DNA of 64,000 bases from Paenalicyclobacillus mengziensis (GCF_017298635.1 NZ_CP071182.1:4874001-4938000); one strand, 5' to 3'; numbered from the stretch's first letter, positions 16,166 to 24,709 are shown. The notes: generated by a model from the letters alone, not told the origin. Numbers and translations: made by a program.

Positions 16166-18009
16166 GGGTCCTGTGAAAAAGTGCGAAGCTTCCTCGATCG
16201 TTAGTTAATATATTCTATAAATGGTATAATCATCATAAGTCGAAGGCTCGGGTGTGGTGTTTCGGATGTTGCGTGAACATGTTCGCCAATTGTCGTTTGC
16301 CGATACCGATGGCTGGTATGAAAAGATCCCGAAGAAGTCATTTTGGTATCGTATCAGAGCTTGGGCAGATGAGAATCTGCGGGATAGCATGTTTGCACAC
16401 ATGTATTCTGAGATTGGCAGGCCTTCGGTTCCCCCTACATATATGACAGTGTTGATGATTATCCAGACACGTGAGGGCTGGAGTGACGGACAAGCGATTG
16501 AAGCTGCTATGTTCGATGACCGCGTGAAGTATGCCCTCGGTGTGAGTCGTACGCCAGAAGTCTCCTGTGATCGCTCTACCCTGTGCAAGTTCCGTGCGCG
16601 AGCACTCGTGAACGATTTGGACAGAGCCATATTGAAGCAGTCTCTGCTTGGAGCGGCAACGGCAGGATTGCTGGCTGATGACGAGGACCTGGTGGACTCA
16701 TACATGGTCAGCGGTGCAGCGGCGAAACAGGGAACATTCCTTCTGATTCACCAAGCTATCCGTGGCGTCCTGTGGCAGGCGGCGTGTGAACGAGTGACGG
16801 TTCCAACATTGCGGAGGGCTGATTACGCTATCCGACGCAAGCCTGATATCGATTGGACCGATGAGAGTCAGCGAAATCAATTGCTTGAGGACCTGGTGAC
16901 GGATTCACGCACTCTGACTACAGCACTCAAGGATCAACCTGGTCTGTCGGAAGAGTTGAAACAGAAACTGGACCTTCTTTGCGCCGTCACAGGACAGGAC
17001 ATTGAGACTTTGCCAGACGGGACAGTACGTATTGCACAAAGGGTAGCGAAAGACCGTATCATCTCCGTGGTCGACGAAGAGATGCGTCATGGCCACAAGA
17101 CGACAAGCGCGAAAACGGATGGATACAAGACCCACCTCATGACGCCAAATGTGACATCTGATCAACCTCGGCTGGTCACCTCAGTAGTGGTCACGGGAGC
17201 CAACGTTCCCGACGGAGATGTGGCCGGCGAGTTGGTGGCGGAGCGCACTTATCTCACGGGCGCAGCTCCCAAACAAATGATGGGAGATACCGCCTACGGG
17301 AGCGAAGCTGTGCAGGAAAGGGTTCGGGAAGTATCCAAAGAGACGTCTGTGGTGGCTCCAGTTCCACCAGCCGTAAATAAAGCAGGACATTTCAGCAAAT
17401 CCGACTTCGTGATTGACACGGATGCCCATACGGTAACATGCCCGGCGGGACACACGATATCGTATGTTCCGAAGAAACCAAGACCGAATATGAAGCCAAA
17501 GCAGGTCGTGTTCATGGACGAAGCCAAATGCCAAGAGTGCCCTCTGCGTGCCCAGTGTGTGAATGGCAAGGGGCCGCGCTCGATTCGGGTTCGGGCTGAC
17601 GAGAAACAGGTACAAGAGAAGCGGGCAAAACAGAGGACGTCCGAATGGACAGAGCACTACCGAGAACGGAGTCGGGTTGAACACGTCAACGAAAATATGG
17701 TACGCCACGGCGGACGAGAAGCCCGCTATTTCGGGAAACGCAAGACAGAGTTTCAAGAGCGGATGTGTGCGACGGGCCACAACATTAATGAACTGGCTCG
17801 AGTAGCCGCCTTACGAGAGTCATCACCACGACAACGGGAGAAGTGCGCCTAAAAACGCCAAAGGAAGCAAAAACCACACGGAGGTGGGCTAAAAATGACC
17901 CCGAACACTGAATAGAGTGCTCAACCCCACCATAAAACCCCACATTTAGGAAATTAAAAACTCCCCAAAAGCTAGAACAGAGGAATCAAGAACGTTTATC
18001 ACAGGACCC
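16166..18009 (+). mobile_element. IS1182-family insertion sequence (1844 bp)
   Basis: Terminal inverted repeats GGGTCCTGTGA (16166-16176) and TCACAGGACCC (17999-18009) bound a single transposase gene. A 4-bp direct repeat CTAG flanks the element, itself a palindromic target. The insertion splits a hyfB-like gene whose frame is restored exactly on removal, so it is recent and precise. The element is complete and may be active. Confidence 0.92.
16254..17852 (+). CDS. IS1182-family transposase
   Basis: A 532-residue DDE transposase. The N-terminal domain (about 1-150) includes PPTYMTVLMIIQTREGWSD and the DRSTLCKFRAR segment. The catalytic core has a first Asp region around AKTDGYKTHLM, MGDTAYGS for the second Asp, and a C-terminal RSRVEHVNENMVRHGGR with the glutamate. 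A cysteine cluster CPAGH...CQECPLRAQC lies in the insertion region typical of the family. The frame is complete. A GTG start at 16254 is assumed; there is no strong ribosome binding site, as is common for transposases. Confidence 0.95.
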   Translation: MVFRMLREHVRQLSFADTDGWYEKIPKKSFWYRIRAWADENLRDSMFAHMYSEIGRPSVPPTYMTVLMIIQTREGWSDGQAIEAAMFDDRVKYALGVSRTPEVSCDRSTLCKFRARALVNDLDRAILKQSLLGAATAGLLADDEDLVDSYMVSGAAAKQGTFLLIHQAIRGVLWQAACERVTVPTLRRADYAIRRKPDIDWTDESQRNQLLEDLVTDSRTLTTALKDQPGLSEELKQKLDLLCAVTGQDIETLPDGTVRIAQRVAKDRIISVVDEEMRHGHKTTSAKTDGYKTHLMTPNVTSDQPRLVTSVVVTGANVPDGDVAGELVAERTYLTGAAPKQMMGDTAYGSEAVQERVREVSKETSVVAPVPPAVNKAGHFSKSDFVIDTDAHTVTCPAGHTISYVPKKPRPNMKPKQVVFMDEAKCQECPLRAQCVNGKGPRSIRVRADEKQVQEKRAKQRTSEWTEHYRERSRVEHVNENMVRHGGREARYFGKRKTEFQERMCATGHNINELARVAALRESSPRQREKCA

Positions 18010-18754
18010 CTAGAAGCACGTTGAGATGCGGCGGTGTCACGTGGTATGCTCTTGGCATCCACATCTGCATCGGGAGAACCCCACTCTTCACGCCAAAGCC
18101 TATGAACCCGAGTACCAGCACGACAGTGCGTAAAATCGCTGATTGTCCTGCCAGTGAGGTGTGCAGTGCATGAAAGGTCATCACCCCAGTTGCCGGAGCA
18201 CTTATCACCACGGCAATGACAAGAGCCAAGAACCCTACTTCGCTGACGGCAAGGGTCACGAATCCAATCTTTCGTACCTGTCGCACCTCATGATAAGTTG
18301 CAATAAAACCATAGGCACAGAGGGACATTCCTTCCCAAGCGATTAACATGGGGATTGCGGATTGCGCTGTCAGCAAGAAGCTTGTGAACACAAACTGAAG
18401 TGCCACCAATGAGGAACTGATAGGTCCTGTCCCTCTCCGTCCCTTTTGATTTTCAGAAAGACCATATAACGATGCCAGTGTTCCAACGAGGCCAAGCACG
18501 GCCATGACGAGAAGCCCAAGCGGATCGAGTGCAAATGTCCATGTCCCGAATGGGAAGATACCTGGAACAGTTGCGAGATACACCTGTCGTGCTGGTAGCG
18601 TTAGGCCCCATACTCCGAGGATGAGCTGCAGGAGCGTGCCAACGGCAAGGAGTCCCCATCTCCAGATTCCTGATGATTTTGTTCTGCCTATCAGTAGCCC
18701 TGCGATGGAAAGTACCAAGAACAATCCAGTTGAGGACCAATAAAGACTAGTCAT
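17999..18754 (-). pseudogene. hyfB: hyfB-like antiporter subunit, 5' half, ending in the IS terminus
   Basis: The first 248 or so residues of the split HyfB-like subunit, with several transmembrane helices and GFGVKSGVLPMQMWMPRAYH, the equivalent of the conserved KAGxxPxHxWLPxAH motif around the key lysine of NuoL/M/N proteins. After HLNVLL the frame runs into the IS inverted repeat and stops within it. The start codon overlaps the end of the preceding small-subunit gene by 8 bases, showing it belonged to the operon. Confidence 0.92.
18010..18013. repeat. right copy of CTAG target-site duplication
   Basis: The second CTAG directly after the right inverted repeat, matching 16162-16165. Confidence 0.85.
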
Positions 18755-19232
18755 TGGCTCTCACCCTTTGACGATTCTCTAGAGCGGTGAGAATCCCGTT
18801 AATGAGCGCATATGGCGTTGGAGGACAGCCGGGCACAAACGCATCCACCGGTAGGATGGAGTCGACTGGTCCGGCGAACTGGGCACTATTCACAAACACG
18901 CCTCCGTGTAGGGCACAGACACCCGCGGCAATGACAATTCGCGGTTCTGGCATCGCTTTATAGGTTTCGAGCAGAATGGGTTGCATGGCATGTGTCAGCG
19001 CTCCCGTCACCAGTAACACATCCGCGTGACGGGGCGACGCTGTAAAAAATAACCCAAGTCGATGGAAGTTATAGTACGGATTAGAGAGTGCGAGAACCTC
19101 CGACTCACAAGCGTTGCACGAACCAACATCAATATGCCGAACGAACAAGGAGCGGCGAAAGACTTTCTGCAGTTTCTTTCGCAGTTTCGTCTCATCTCCC
19201 ACGCGAGACCAATCACTCACTTTAGTGGTCAT
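18747..19232 (-). CDS. hyfI: hydrogenase-4-like small subunit (NuoB/PSST family, HyfI-like)
   Basis: A 161-residue protein that would carry the proximal [4Fe-4S] cluster of a group-4 hydrogenase-like or complex I-like module. Cysteines appear at GSCNACESE, GVCALHGG and PGCPPTPYALI, matching the NuoB/HycG pattern. It is short with no C-terminal extension, as for group 4 small subunits. The ATG at 19232 is selected because GGGAGGAAGAG precedes it. The last codons overlap hyfB. The proximal cluster ligands look intact even though the partner large subunit has lost its NiFe site. Confidence 0.9.
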   Translation of the reverse strand: MTTKVSDWSRVGDETKLRKKLQKVFRRSLFVRHIDVGSCNACESEVLALSNPYYNFHRLGLFFTASPRHADVLLVTGALTHAMQPILLETYKAMPEPRIVIAAGVCALHGGVFVNSAQFAGPVDSILPVDAFVPGCPPTPYALINGILTALENRQRVRAND

Positions 19233-19245
19233 CTCTCTTCCTCCC

Positions 19246-19596
19246 TTACTCTTCGGAAACGGATATGACGAGCGAATCCCTCGCTTTGCCTGCAAAGTCA
19301 ATTGCCGAGTTCCATTCTAGAATCCTCTCTTTAGTCACTTGCATGCAACGGCCACATCCGATGCACGCAGAAAGGTCGATGAACAACTGAGCGCACGCAT
19401 CCTCGGGTCTGAATTGGATTGCGTTTGTCGGGCAGTGAGCGACAAGGAACGCTGCTTCTTGTTGTGATGGCACACGAACCGGGTTTGGTAGTACATGCCA
19501 CTGCTCATGCGAACGAAGCACCTCAGTCCGGCGTACTGGATACGTTGTCGTAACCCGCCCACTGCCCAGTCCGAGCCGAAGCCATTTTGCCAGCAT
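19246..19596 (-). CDS. hyfH: ferredoxin-like subunit (HyfH/NuoI-like) with a single [4Fe-4S] cluster
   Basis: A 116-residue iron-sulfur protein between the large and small subunit genes. A normal HyfH/NuoI has two CxxCxxCxxxCP motifs. Here the first is reduced to HCPTNAI (only its last Cys) and the second to CIGCGRCMQVT (three Cys, the fourth replaced). In a dicluster fold these four cysteines together ligate one cluster, so exactly one complete [4Fe-4S] site remains and the other is lost. The N-terminal amphipathic start MLAKWLRLGLGSGRVT matches the family. Confidence 0.85.
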   Translation of the reverse strand: MLAKWLRLGLGSGRVTTTYPVRRTEVLRSHEQWHVLPNPVRVPSQQEAAFLVAHCPTNAIQFRPEDACAQLFIDLSACIGCGRCMQVTKERILEWNSAIDFAGKARDSLVISVSEE

Positions 19597-19614
19597 GTGT
19601 ATTCCCCCAGTCTT

Positions 19615-21090
19615 TTAACGGTCAATACCTGCACAAGACAACCCAAAAGAAGACTCAATAATGGGAAAGTCAGTTTGAATGTTTCCATTTGCAGTCGCCA
19701 GACCAAATACCGGCCAGTTCCAGGCGGAAGCAGACCGTATGCTCCAGAAGCTGATTTGGTCTTTAGAATCCAACTGAACGATGTGTGCGACACGTCCACG
19801 CGGAGACTCGCTAAGGCCGATTCCGGTCCTTGACAGCGGTGCCTCGGCGTACACCGACTTGTATGAGTCATGGGAATGAACCTCGTGCAGACAGCGCCGA
19901 ATCACCATTTGGGATACGCTCCATTCCTGCACACGGATGAGGAATCGGCTAAGTGCATCCCCTGTCGGTGAGTCAAGCCACGCCATGATGTAATCAAGGT
20001 CTTGGTACCAAGGTAGATAATCTTGCCGCGTGTCGACCGAAAGGCCACACGCTCTCGCAACCGGTCCCACCGTGTTGTAGGCTCTGGCCCACTCTTCCGT
20101 GACAATGCCTGTGGGTTGAAGCCGATCGACAAACGTGGGGGTTTTCAGCAACTGGTGGACCAATCGCTGAACTTTGTCATTCGTAATTTCCAGGCAGCGA
20201 AGGACGCTGTCCTGTGTTGCACCCCAGTTTATGGATGACGGTAAATTGGGTTGAATTGCGTTGCGAAGATAACGAGACCCGGTGACATCGGCATTGAGCC
20301 GCAGGAACTCCTCTTTAACCCGCGCAAACTGTGCCTGGGCCACCGTCATGCCCGTCGCACCAGCAATTTGAGAAAAGTCATGTGCATGGTTGTAAAGTCG
20401 TTCCAATTCGGAAAGGATGGTTCGTTCCAATTCAGTCCCGAGGTGAACATCCGACCCCAGAGCCTGCTCCACGGCCCGAGAAAATGCCGTTGCATGGGCA
20501 ATCGTTGATGTTCCAGACACCCTTTCCGAAAGGAGCAGTGCGTCCTGCACCGGAAGGCCAATCGCTAAATGTTCAATGTCTCGATGTTTATAAAACAACT
20601 GAGGCTGCATGTGCATGATTTGTTCGCCAATCGTATCAAAGAGATAGAAGGCCGATTCCGCCACGTCCCCTCGAACGGGCCCTAAAGGGAGGTGAAAAAC
20701 GCCATCTCCATGGGCGACGCCCTGAATTCGAGAAGTGTGTGGATTCAATATGGGCCTTAAATCCGGATGCCCCGTTGGAAGCACTCGCGCCTGTTCCCAC
20801 ATCTCGCGTTCCGTCCAGATGACGGCGGGCCAGTGCTTTGCAAGTGACGGGTACTGGCTTTGGACACGAGGAAAATCTGCGTAGTGCCATTCAATCTCGG
20901 ACATGGCAGGTCTTCCCATGACCGCTAGAACGCGATGGTTACCTGGGTTGTTAGACGGCGCGTACCCGTAGTACAGCAACTGTGCTGTGGGTGATTTTGA
21001 CAGCTTAGCCAGCGCCCCCACCAATGTGGATATGCGGTCGTACTCGATTCCCGCTTGGGTGGAACGTTCGTTCTTGTCAATGGATAACAT
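19615..21090 (-). CDS. hyfG: hydrogenase-4-like large subunit (HyfG/NuoCD-like) with degenerate NiFe site
   Basis: A 491-residue fusion of a NuoC-like N-terminal part (about 1-140) and a NuoD/HycE-like large subunit. RGDVAESAFYLFDTIGEQI and FYKHRDIEHLA align with group-4 hydrogenases. The first NiFe motif, normally ERVCGIC, reads SERVSGTSTIAHA: both cysteines are serine. The C-terminal DPCxxC region reads ESSFGLSCAGIDR: one cysteine kept, the other lost. Three of four NiFe ligands are therefore missing, so hydrogenase activity is not expected. It fits the Ehr (energy-converting hydrogenase-related) group, whose reaction is unknown. Confidence 0.9.
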   Translation of the reverse strand: MLSIDKNERSTQAGIEYDRISTLVGALAKLSKSPTAQLLYYGYAPSNNPGNHRVLAVMGRPAMSEIEWHYADFPRVQSQYPSLAKHWPAVIWTEREMWEQARVLPTGHPDLRPILNPHTSRIQGVAHGDGVFHLPLGPVRGDVAESAFYLFDTIGEQIMHMQPQLFYKHRDIEHLAIGLPVQDALLLSERVSGTSTIAHATAFSRAVEQALGSDVHLGTELERTILSELERLYNHAHDFSQIAGATGMTVAQAQFARVKEEFLRLNADVTGSRYLRNAIQPNLPSSINWGATQDSVLRCLEITNDKVQRLVHQLLKTPTFVDRLQPTGIVTEEWARAYNTVGPVARACGLSVDTRQDYLPWYQDLDYIMAWLDSPTGDALSRFLIRVQEWSVSQMVIRRCLHEVHSHDSYKSVYAEAPLSRTGIGLSESPRGRVAHIVQLDSKDQISFWSIRSASAWNWPVFGLATANGNIQTDFPIIESSFGLSCAGIDR

Positions 21091-21109
21091 CCGTGACCAC
21101 CTCTGATTC

Positions 21110-22534
21110 TCAAAATGGATGTCCTAGTAAAAGCAGATAGGGTAAGAAGATACCGAGTGCGAGTGAGGCAGCGGTATGACCCCAAGTTGGCAGGAATGTT
21201 GTCCAGCCCGACCGGATATTTGGGTGTGACATACGCTCGCTCACCGACTTACCTAAACCGATACGCATTCCGTAAAATAAGAAGTTTGCAAAGAGAATGG
21301 CTAGCAGCATGGTTACGAAAGCAGCAAGCCATACAGACGATTCATGGACAAGTGCAAAGATAATCACAAGCTCGCTGATAAACAGTCCAAATGGCGGCGC
21401 ACCTGCAATCGCGAGCATCCCGAGAAGGAGGTTGCTGCCGACACTCGGCATCTGTGTCGCAATACCACGGAAGCGGTTTATCTCTGTGGTGCCTGTTGCC
21501 AATAACAATTCACCGGACTCGTAGAAAAGCATGGATTTGATAACGGAATGGTTAATCATCTGGAGATATGCCCCAAGCGTCCCGATTGGCCCCAAAGCGA
21601 AGCCAATGGCGACCAGCCCCAGGTTTTCAGAACTGGAATAAGCAAACAGTCGTTTCACATCGCGCTGCTTTATCGTCATCAACGTACTGATGAGAACAGT
21701 AAGAACACCGATAAAAAGCAAGCTGTGATTTGCAAACGGCCCTTCATGGTCAGCCCGTAAAATCGATTGAAATCGGACAATCCCATACATCGCGGCATTC
21801 AGCTTGATAGCACTGAGCATGGCACTGACCGGTGAGGGTGCTTGACTATGTGCATCCGGTAACCAAGCGTTGAAAGGAACCAGTCCAGCCTTAGTTCCGT
21901 ACCCGACAAGTACCAACACAAAGGCAATCGCCAGCCATTTGGAGGGAAGCGAGTGGGCCAGGGTTGCGAGTCCTGTCCAGGAAGCAACTTGCACGGTCCC
22001 TGGCTCAGCGACCAAGAGCGCAATGGTACCGAGTAAAGCCGAGATGCCACCCGTCTCCATCAGGACAATGTATTTCCACGACGCCTCCGCCGTCTTTTTC
22101 GTTCGGTGATAGTCCACCAAAAACACTGAAGCGAGCGCTGTCGCCTCAATAAATGCCCAGGTCACAATGACGTTGTTCATCAGCGGCACAGCGAGTAATG
22201 CCCAGTAAAACGCAAGCAACAAACTGAAATACGTTCTTGGCTTGCCCGCCTCCTCACCTAGAGTATGTTCTCGACGGATATACCCCACTGAATACAGTGC
22301 TGCTGTAAACCCGACGAACAGCGTCACCCCAAGTACGACGAGACTTATCGTATCTGGAGGCAGTGTCCAGCGAAAGTGTGTGGCACTCAAACCTCCAAAT
22401 ATCGCTTGGATGATGACCACGACCATATTGACGAAGGTAGCTGTCACGGCCAACCACGGATGAAACTGCGTCGGTGTTATCCAAATGAACGCAATCGATA
22501 GTAAAGGTATCACCAGAATCATCGGGATCCACAT
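21110..22534 (-). CDS. hyfF: proton-translocating membrane subunit (HyfF, NuoL/M/N family)
   Basis: A 474-residue protein with about 14 helices. It has GYGTKAGLVPFNAWLPDAHSQ with the conserved pumping lysine, LFAYSSSENLGLVAIG, and MINHSVIKSMLFYESGE, the HyfF-type signature. AGAPPFGLFISE lies near the C-terminus. It would form one antiporter-like channel of the membrane arm. It is intact, unlike the hyfB-like gene. A GGGGGTAGGG stretch upstream sets the ATG. Confidence 0.92.
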   Translation of the reverse strand: MWIPMILVIPLLSIAFIWITPTQFHPWLAVTATFVNMVVVIIQAIFGGLSATHFRWTLPPDTISLVVLGVTLFVGFTAALYSVGYIRREHTLGEEAGKPRTYFSLLLAFYWALLAVPLMNNVIVTWAFIEATALASVFLVDYHRTKKTAEASWKYIVLMETGGISALLGTIALLVAEPGTVQVASWTGLATLAHSLPSKWLAIAFVLVLVGYGTKAGLVPFNAWLPDAHSQAPSPVSAMLSAIKLNAAMYGIVRFQSILRADHEGPFANHSLLFIGVLTVLISTLMTIKQRDVKRLFAYSSSENLGLVAIGFALGPIGTLGAYLQMINHSVIKSMLFYESGELLLATGTTEINRFRGIATQMPSVGSNLLLGMLAIAGAPPFGLFISELVIIFALVHESSVWLAAFVTMLLAILFANFLFYGMRIGLGKSVSERMSHPNIRSGWTTFLPTWGHTAASLALGIFLPYLLLLGHPF

Positions 22535-22539
22535 GAACC

Positions 22540-23193
22540 CTACCCCCTTAACTCATGTAAGTCGTGGGCGTGTGAGGTGCCGTACATTCTGAGTCGAATG
22601 ACGAGAAATGCCAAGCACACGACAGCTACGGCGACATCAATAAACACAGCGTAATCCGCAACCACAGAAACACGAGTCAAGGTTAGAACAACCGCTAAAT
22701 CGGCACCGTTGTCCGCAGCTAAAATCCCCATGATTTGTTTTGGAGTATGGTGGGCAATCGCGACAATGGCAAAGCCAATCAACAGTACAGCCAGTGCGAT
22801 TCCAAAATCAGTCCCAAGAAGTCCATGTCCCAAGCGTCTTCCAACGCCCAGTCCAATTGCGCTGAGAATGACATAGAGAACGAGTCCATAGGCCGGCGAG
22901 ACGAGTTCTCGAGACTGTCTTTGCAAGTACAATTCTCGGGGCAAAGAACGCTGTAACAACCATGGGATGAAGAGGATACGAAGGGCAATCAGCCCGACGA
23001 GCGCCAGCCAAATCATCGGATCGGCCGTCTTGATGGCAGTCACAAGATAAAGGACCCCGACGGCAATCGTCTGCACAACATAGCCTTGAAGGGCAACCCG
23101 TGCTTCACGAGAGACGGCTATCCACGCGCCAGCAAGCAGCGCTATGACGTAGAGCATCGGTGAGTCAAACCACACATCAATCCCTCCAATCAT
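22540..23193 (-). CDS. hyfE: hydrogenase-4 component E-like (NuoK-related) membrane subunit
   Basis: A 217-residue membrane protein with about seven helices matching HyfE in length and position between hyfC and hyfF. The segments TPKQIMGILAADNGADL and LTRVSVVADYAVFIDVAVAV correspond to the conserved HyfE core, related to NuoK. It connects the antiporter subunits to the HyfC anchor in the membrane arm. Gaps to both neighbours are only a few bases. Confidence 0.88.
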   Translation of the reverse strand: MIGGIDVWFDSPMLYVIALLAGAWIAVSREARVALQGYVVQTIAVGVLYLVTAIKTADPMIWLALVGLIALRILFIPWLLQRSLPRELYLQRQSRELVSPAYGLVLYVILSAIGLGVGRRLGHGLLGTDFGIALAVLLIGFAIVAIAHHTPKQIMGILAADNGADLAVVLTLTRVSVVADYAVFIDVAVAVVCLAFLVIRLRMYGTSHAHDLHELRG

Positions 23194-23195
23194 CT

Positions 23196-24143
23196 TTACA
23201 ATCCAACGATGGTAAGAACATCGACAATCACAGCCAACAGCGCAGCTCCTGCCATAAATTCCGCAATTCGAAGCAGGCGGAGCTTTGCAAAGGAAGACTC
23301 AACCCAGACAATCAATCCATCAAGCAGGAAGAACTTTACGAGCAGCGAAATGACGGCCCACGCGACGGGTAGGACAGAGAACTTTGCAGCGAGTCCGTAA
23401 GGTGTGGTGATGACATTCATGAGAATTACACCGAGGACGACAAATTTCATCCATCCTCCCCACTCGATAAGCGCGAGGTCTGGCCCGGAATAGTCATAGA
23501 CACGGTTGTGATCGATCATGGAGAACTCATGATGAGAAGACGGGTTGTCAACGGGAATCCGTCCCGTCTCGGCAAGCAAAATGGCAAAAAAGGCGACAAT
23601 GAGTAAGAGGTGTATCGGTGACCAGCCAAGTGCCCACAGTGACTTGTTGACGATATAGGGGATGGTTGCGTGTGTCGCAAAACTGACTGCGAACAACACC
23701 AAAATGAGAACAGGCTCAACGGCCATCGAGACAAACCGAGCTCTCGTGCTGCCGATTCCACCATAAGGGCTTGCTCCGGCCATAGCCCCAACGAGCAAGA
23801 AGTACGTTCCAAGTCCCAGAATGAATCCACCTGCCATCATGTCCCCGGCAAACGCCATAAATAATGGAAACGAGGTGAGGACGGGTATCAGCATTGTGAC
23901 AATGAGCGGTCCGGCAAAGTAAATGTAAGGTGCCGCTTTGTAGACCCATCCCGCACCTTCTGGCACAAGACGTTCTTTCTGAAACAACTTCCTTAAGTCG
24001 CGGTAAGGCTGAAAGATGCTCGGACCCACTTTTCCTTGTACAAATTCCTTCATCCGGTTCAGTACTCCAGCTATCAGCGGAGACAAGAGCAATACAAACC
24101 CGAGCTGACACAACTGCAATAAGAAAGAATCTGTAAGGTTCAT
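23196..24143 (-). CDS. hyfC: hydrogenase-4 component C-like (NuoH family) membrane anchor
   Basis: The first gene of the operon: a 315-residue NuoH/HyfC-type protein with about eight helices. GKVGPSIFQPYRDLRKLF is the classic N-terminal loop of HyfC/HycD, and LAETGRIPVDNPSSHHEFSM the quinone/ferredoxin-side loop of the family. It docks the soluble arm to the membrane. The ATG at 24143 is chosen because GGGAGGGAAG precedes it. It lies 27 bases downstream of the second fluoride-riboswitch terminator, so expression depends on escaping that terminator. Confidence 0.93.
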   Translation of the reverse strand: MNLTDSFLLQLCQLGFVLLLSPLIAGVLNRMKEFVQGKVGPSIFQPYRDLRKLFQKERLVPEGAGWVYKAAPYIYFAGPLIVTMLIPVLTSFPLFMAFAGDMMAGGFILGLGTYFLLVGAMAGASPYGGIGSTRARFVSMAVEPVLILVLFAVSFATHATIPYIVNKSLWALGWSPIHLLLIVAFFAILLAETGRIPVDNPSSHHEFSMIDHNRVYDYSGPDLALIEWGGWMKFVVLGVILMNVITTPYGLAAKFSVLPVAWAVISLLVKFFLLDGLIVWVESSFAKLRLLRIAEFMAGAALLAVIVDVLTIVGL

Positions 24144-24170
24144 CGCGAACTTCCCTCCCGTGAAGAGATC

Positions 24171-24210
24171 AAAAAAGCTCCTGCCAGCCCACAGGGGGCG
24201 AGCAGGAGCC
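24171..24210 (-). terminator. terminator of fluoride riboswitch 2
   Basis: On the minus strand GCTCCTGC pairs with GCAGGAGC and is followed by TTTTTT. Its 5' arm is the 3' half of the aptamer closing helix of the overlapping riboswitch, so the two structures exclude each other. Confidence 0.88.
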
Positions 24211-24251
24211 ATCAGCCTAAAAACAGGCGTTTACGGCGAGCTCCATCACCA
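24201..24251 (-). ncRNA. fluoride riboswitch (crcB motif), copy 2, proximal to hyfC
   Basis: Read on the minus strand: GGTGATGGAGCTCGCC, then GTAAAC, the hairpin GCCT/AGGC, then TGATGGCTCCTGC. All crcB-motif elements are present: pseudoknot GGUG/CGCC, closing helix GGAGC/GCUCC, the AAAC linker and the CUGAUGG segment. Fluoride binding would hold GCTCCTGC in the aptamer and prevent the overlapping terminator, giving an ON switch for the hyf-like operon. Confidence 0.9.
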
Positions 24252-24280
24252 TATTCATCACTGTTCAATCATACTTTCAG

Positions 24281-24294
24281 ATAACTGAATTATA
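24281..24294 (-). promoter_or_regulatory. possible internal promoter between the two fluoride riboswitches
   Basis: A perfect TATAAT (minus strand, 24294-24289) lies about 40 bases before aptamer 2, but no good -35 is visible. If used, aptamer 2 would act independently of aptamer 1. Confidence 0.3.
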
Positions 24295-24403
24295 CGTAGT
24301 GCTTGTCAGATTTTCTAGATCTTTTCCCGAAAATTGCGTCATATAAATCTTTTCCATGACGCATTAGAGACGGGGAGCCTGCCCGCCACTGTCGTTTAGA
24401 AAC

Positions 24404-24449
24404 AAAAAAGCTGATGGTCTCTACGCATTTCACGTAGAAGCCATCAGCC
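24404..24449 (-). terminator. terminator of fluoride riboswitch 1
   Basis: On the minus strand GCTGATGG...CTACG pairs with CGTAG...CCATCAGC, followed by TTTTTT. The 5' arm is the 3' part of aptamer 1, as in known fluoride ON switches. Confidence 0.88.
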
Positions 24450-24491
24450 GTGTTCGGCGGTTTAGACGTCCGAGGGGGCCTCATCCCTAAG
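24430..24491 (-). ncRNA. fluoride riboswitch (crcB motif), copy 1, distal
   Basis: Read on the minus strand: AGGGATGAGGCCCCCT, a short insert, CTAAACC, the hairpin GCCG/CGGC, then TGATGGCTTCTACG. It matches the Thermotoga-type fluoride aptamer: pseudoknot AGGG/CCCT, closing helix GAGGCC/GGCTTC, AAAC and CUGAUGG. It has its own terminator. No gene lies between it and copy 2, so either it is a first gate on the same operon or it lost its own target gene. Confidence 0.87.
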
Positions 24492-24709
24492 AGCCTTTGG
24501 TGAGCCACATCACCTTTTCAGTTACCTTCAATGTATTCGCCTATCCGAGAAATGTGCACTACGAATGCCATCGGCAACTCGTCCCTAGTTTCTCTCGCAG
24601 ATGTAGAAGGGAGCGCTAGCATCATCAGCCAGGCGACACCAACAGCATCCCTGCCGCCTTTCGAAAACGTCCGCCACGCTCTCGCTCCCCAAACTCCGAC
24701 TTCACTTTT
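24492..24709. other. region between murQ and fluoride riboswitch 1
   Basis: No supported gene. It must contain the promoter of the riboswitch transcript (minus strand) or transcription must read through from murQ; no strong promoter was seen. Confidence 0.4.

Noticed and set aside
24290..24508. 72-codon minus-strand frame over fluoride riboswitch 1
   Set aside because: It spans a structured aptamer and terminator and has no binding site.
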